Source: Clostridiales bacterium UBA6981 (GTDB lineage Bacteria > Bacillota > Clostridia > Oscillospirales > Oscillospiraceae). Taken from it: a DNA stretch of 28,170 nucleotides. The notes under the pieces are model-generated. The model was not told the DNA's origin. It did no database searches and was given only the letters and a program-made list of their open reading frames with translations. The DNA lies in contig DJYJ01000071.1 of the NCBI GenBank assembly GCA_002450075.1, positions 59,402 through 87,571 on the forward strand, read 5' to 3'. Of this stretch, positions 25,982-28,170 are shown piece by piece (the stretch's first letter is position 1; each line of letters begins with the position of its first letter). A program made the translations under genes and the position numbers.

Positions 25982-26653
25982 TTATTTCAGCGTACGCAAA
26001 TACGCCTTTCTCTCATCGCTGATGCGATAGCTCTCGATCGCCTTCCGGATCGTTTTGGCGTGGGTCCAGCTCTCAAGGCGGCGCTGCTCGAGCAGCGGCA
26101 CCGTCGCGTCCCACTGCTTTGCAAGCGCGGTGGCAAAATACCAGGCCTGCATCATGCGGATGTAATAATGCTCCGAGCGGATCGACGCGACCTGCTCGTT
26201 CTGCCCGGCGGAAAAGGCCGCGTCCAGATAATGGCACATCAGCATCTCGATGCCGAAGCGCACGGTATACGGCGCGGCGGAGGCGAGATAGCCGTCGATG
26301 CGCCCGCGGAAGTCCGCAAGCTGTTTCTTCACCGCTTTGGGGCGGAGCGCGTCGCAGGTCGCCCAGTTGTCGACATACGGCAAAAAGGCGTCGATGGCGG
26401 CGAGCGCGTCCTCATAGCCGGCAAGACCGTTGATCAGCAGCGCGTGCAGGTTGTTCTCGTCGAGACAGCGGTGCGGCAGCGCGGCAAGAAAAGCCGCGGC
26501 CTCGTCCGTTCCTCCCAGCTCCTTTGCCAGCGCGCGGAGCGCCGGCATCCGCACGCCGAGGACCGTCTCGGGCTCGATGCCCGGCAGCAGGCGCGAGAGA
26601 AAACCGGCGTTGCTCTCATCCGCGAGAGCCTCAAGGCGTTGCCGTACCGTCAT
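25982..26653 (-). CDS. DNA alkylation repair protein (AlkD-like, HEAT-repeat glycosylase)
   Basis: AlkD-type enzymes remove N3- and N7-alkylated purines without base flipping. The 223-residue all-helical protein has GVRMPALRALAKE near the N-terminus and VDNWATCD with W97 and D101, matching the Trp-x3-Asp of Bacillus AlkD, plus an Arg at 132 (YTVRFGIEMLM) matching its catalytic Arg. The motifs therefore look active. The start overlaps the uppS stop (ATGA), and dxr follows by 15 bases, so it is within the operon. This is the position where cdsA is normally found. Whether it repairs alkylated DNA in vivo is inferred from the family. Confidence 0.87.
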   Translation of the reverse strand: MTVRQRLEALADESNAGFLSRLLPGIEPETVLGVRMPALRALAKELGGTDEAAAFLAALPHRCLDENNLHALLINGLAGYEDALAAIDAFLPYVDNWATCDALRPKAVKKQLADFRGRIDGYLASAAPYTVRFGIEMLMCHYLDAAFSAGQNEQVASIRSEHYYIRMMQAWYFATALAKQWDATVPLLEQRRLESWTHAKTIRKAIESYRISDERKAYLRTLK

Positions 26654-27357
26654 TTCACGTTTCCGAAGCGGCGGTCGCGGCGGTGATATTCCGCGATGGC
26701 CTTGTCAAGCTCCTCGGTCGAAAAGTCCGGCCAGAGGACATCGGTGAAATAAAATTCGCTGTAAGCGCACTGCCAGAGGAGGAAATTGGAGATGCGCACC
26801 TCCCCGCCCGGCCGGATCAGCAGCTCCGGGTCCGGGATGCCGGCGGAATAGAGATAGCCGCCGAAGGCGCTCTCGTCGATCTCCTCCGGTGCCTTGCCGT
26901 CCTTTACGTCCGCGGCATAGCGCATCGCGGCACGGACGATCTCGTCCCTGCCGCCGTAGTTGAGACAGATATTGGCCTGGAAGCCGTCGTAGCGCGCGGA
27001 GATCTCGTCGGTCTTTTTCACGAGCTCCCGCAGCTCCGCGGGAAGCCCCTCGACATTGCCGAGCACCTTCATGCGGATGTGGTCGCGCTCCATCGTGTCG
27101 ATGGCCTCGCCCAAGTACTTCTTCAAAAGGCGCATGATGGTCTTGACCTCGTCGGCCGGGCGCTTCCAGTTCTCGGTGGAGAAGGCGTAGACCGTCAGAT
27201 ACTCCACGCCGATATTCTTGCAGTAGGTCGCGATCTTGCGGAAATTCTCCGACCCGACGGCGTGCCCCGCCGTGCGGGGAAGACTGCGGCGTCTGGCCCA
27301 GCGGCCGTTGCCGTCCAGAATGATGGCCACGTGCCGGGGCAGGGAGTTCATATCCAT
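26650..27357 (-). CDS. uppS: Undecaprenyl diphosphate synthase (cis-prenyltransferase)
   Basis: Extends FPP with isopentenyl units to undecaprenyl-PP, the lipid carrier for cell wall synthesis. The 235-residue protein has HVAIILDGNGRWA (catalytic Asp15), YAFSTENWKRP, the NYGGRDEI loop and the C-terminal DPELLIRPGGEVRISNFLLWQ signature. In most relatives the latter reads RTSGE or RTGGE; here it is RPGGE. I take the ATG at 27357 (another ATG is at 27351) with GGGCGG upstream; a longer in-frame start would lie inside frr. It follows frr by 13 bases. Confidence 0.95.
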   Translation of the reverse strand: MDMNSLPRHVAIILDGNGRWARRRSLPRTAGHAVGSENFRKIATYCKNIGVEYLTVYAFSTENWKRPADEVKTIMRLLKKYLGEAIDTMERDHIRMKVLGNVEGLPAELRELVKKTDEISARYDGFQANICLNYGGRDEIVRAAMRYAADVKDGKAPEEIDESAFGGYLYSAGIPDPELLIRPGGEVRISNFLLWQCAYSEFYFTDVLWPDFSTEELDKAIAEYHRRDRRFGNVK

Positions 27358-27370
27358 GACTACCGCCCAG

Positions 27371-27931
27371 CTAGATGGCAAGGATCTCTTTTTCCTTTTC
27401 CTGGAAGTGCCTGTCGATCTCCGCAACGTACTTGTTGGTCAGCTCCTGTACGTCCTCTTCGGCCTTCTTGCGCTCGTCCTCGGAGATCTCCTTGCCCTTC
27501 TCGAGCTTCTTCAGCGAGTCGTTGGCATCGCGGCGCACGTTGCGCACGGCGATCCTGGCATCCTCGGCGTACTTGCGGCCGACCTTGACCAGCTCCTTGC
27601 GGCGCTCTTCGGTCAGCGGCGGGATGTTGATGCGGATGATCTTGCCGTCGTTGATGGGGGTCAGGCCGAGATCCGACTTGAGGATGGCCTTTTCAACGGC
27701 CTGGAAGCCGTTCTTGTCCCAAGGCTGGATGGCGATGCTGCGACTGTCGGGGATGGTGACTGAGGCCATCTGGGAGATGGGCGTGGGGGTGCCGTAGTAG
27801 TCGGCCTTGATGCCGTCGACCAGCGCCGTGGTGGCGCGGCCGGTGCGCAGTTTCGAAAAATCCTTGTCCAGCGAGGCGACGGCCTTGCCCATGCGCTCTT
27901 CGGCATCGAGAAGAATGGTATCGATGTCCAC
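27371..27931 (-). CDS. frr: Ribosome recycling factor
   Basis: With EF-G, splits post-termination ribosomes. The 186-residue protein shows the full RRF pattern: LRTGRA, YYGTPTPISQ, EKAILKSDLGLTP, PPLTEERRKELVK and VRNVRRDAND. The start is GTG 27931 with AAGGAG 6 bases upstream. Residues LRTGRA resemble proteobacterial RRFs more than the Bacillus form (VRAGRA), a possible sign of a different origin. Confidence 0.97.
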   Translation of the reverse strand: MDIDTILLDAEERMGKAVASLDKDFSKLRTGRATTALVDGIKADYYGTPTPISQMASVTIPDSRSIAIQPWDKNGFQAVEKAILKSDLGLTPINDGKIIRINIPPLTEERRKELVKVGRKYAEDARIAVRNVRRDANDSLKKLEKGKEISEDERKKAEEDVQELTNKYVAEIDRHFQEKEKEILAI

Positions 27932-27944
27932 GGTGAACTCCTTG

Positions 27945-28170
27945 TTAGTTGCAGACTATAGTGCCGACCTTTTCACCCTTGACCGCGCGGAGGATGTCGC
28001 CTCCGAGCATGCGGCACACGATGATGGGCACGTTGGCGTCCCTGACGAGGGCGAAGGCCGTGGCGTCCATGACGCCCAGGCGCCTCGTGAGGGTTTCGTC
28101 GTAGGTGATGGTGTCGAACTTCACGGCATCGGGGTGCTTCGCCGGATCCTTGTCGTAGATGCCGTCGACC
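27945..28170 (-). CDS. pyrH: UMP kinase, C-terminal part (runs off the window)
   Basis: Phosphorylates UMP to UDP. About 74 C-terminal residues are visible: VDGIYDKDPAKHPDAVKFD, LGVMDATAFALVRDANVPIIV and GEKVGTIV, the conserved end of bacterial UMP kinases. The TAA is 13 bases before the frr start codon, the normal pyrH-frr arrangement. VMDATA, where I expect VMDSTA in many Firmicutes, again hints at a non-typical lineage. Confidence 0.93.
   Translation of the reverse strand, partial: VDGIYDKDPAKHPDAVKFDTITYDETLTRRLGVMDATAFALVRDANVPIIVCRMLGGDILRAVKGEKVGTIVCN

Overview
The window looks like part of a GC-rich Firmicutes chromosome, most likely of the class Clostridia (Oscillospiraceae-like). 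Support comes from a PolC-type replicative polymerase, the cluster pyrH-frr-uppS-dxr-rseP-ispG-polC, strong AGGAGG-type ribosome binding sites, near-consensus sigma-A promoters (TTGACA, 16-18 bp, TATAAT) and hairpin-plus-T-run terminators. I see no tRNA, rRNA, CRISPR array, insertion sequence or phage gene. Gene density is very high and no gene-free stretch exceeds about 175 bases.

Left part (1-4235): the 5' two thirds of trpS reads leftward and gltX reads rightward from back-to-back promoters that share one -35 region. After a strong terminator come a membrane-anchored trypsin-like (HtrA/DegP, S1C) protease and a free-standing AroQ chorismate mutase. Envelope operon (4295-10276, rightward): an FtsW/RodA-type glycan polymerase fused to an N-terminal FHA-like domain, a possible 25-codon micro-ORF, a class B penicillin-binding protein, an ABC-F ATPase and a DUF218/YdcF-like membrane protein.

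Middle part (10289-18647): leftward genes are a membrane-tethered type B carboxylesterase, an L-cysteine desulfidase-like protein (CyuA/UPF0597), guaB and a HAD phosphatase. Rightward from a palindromic divergent promoter is a P-loop protein resembling the PRK06851 family. Then a leftward XRE-type DNA-binding protein with a histone H1-like Lys/Ala/Thr linker and a rightward threonine-aldolase-like PLP enzyme diverge from adjacent promoters.

Right part (18709-28170, leftward): pyrH (partial), frr, uppS, an AlkD-like DNA alkylation repair protein, dxr, rseP, ispG and polC, nearly all spaced by -4 to +15 bases, so probably one transcript. It combines UMP kinase, ribosome recycling, undecaprenyl-PP synthesis, two MEP-pathway steps, an intramembrane protease and the replicative polymerase. 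The slot usually held by cdsA between uppS and dxr is occupied by the AlkD-like gene. Convergent gene pairs are separated by compact bidirectional terminators, and several promoters are packed into terminators or stop codons of upstream genes.

I found no clear defence island or wholly new system. The most unusual items are the FHA-FtsW fusion with its micro-ORF and PBP, the duplicated P-loop protein whose second Walker A has decayed, the H1-like regulator, and the cdsA-slot replacement.
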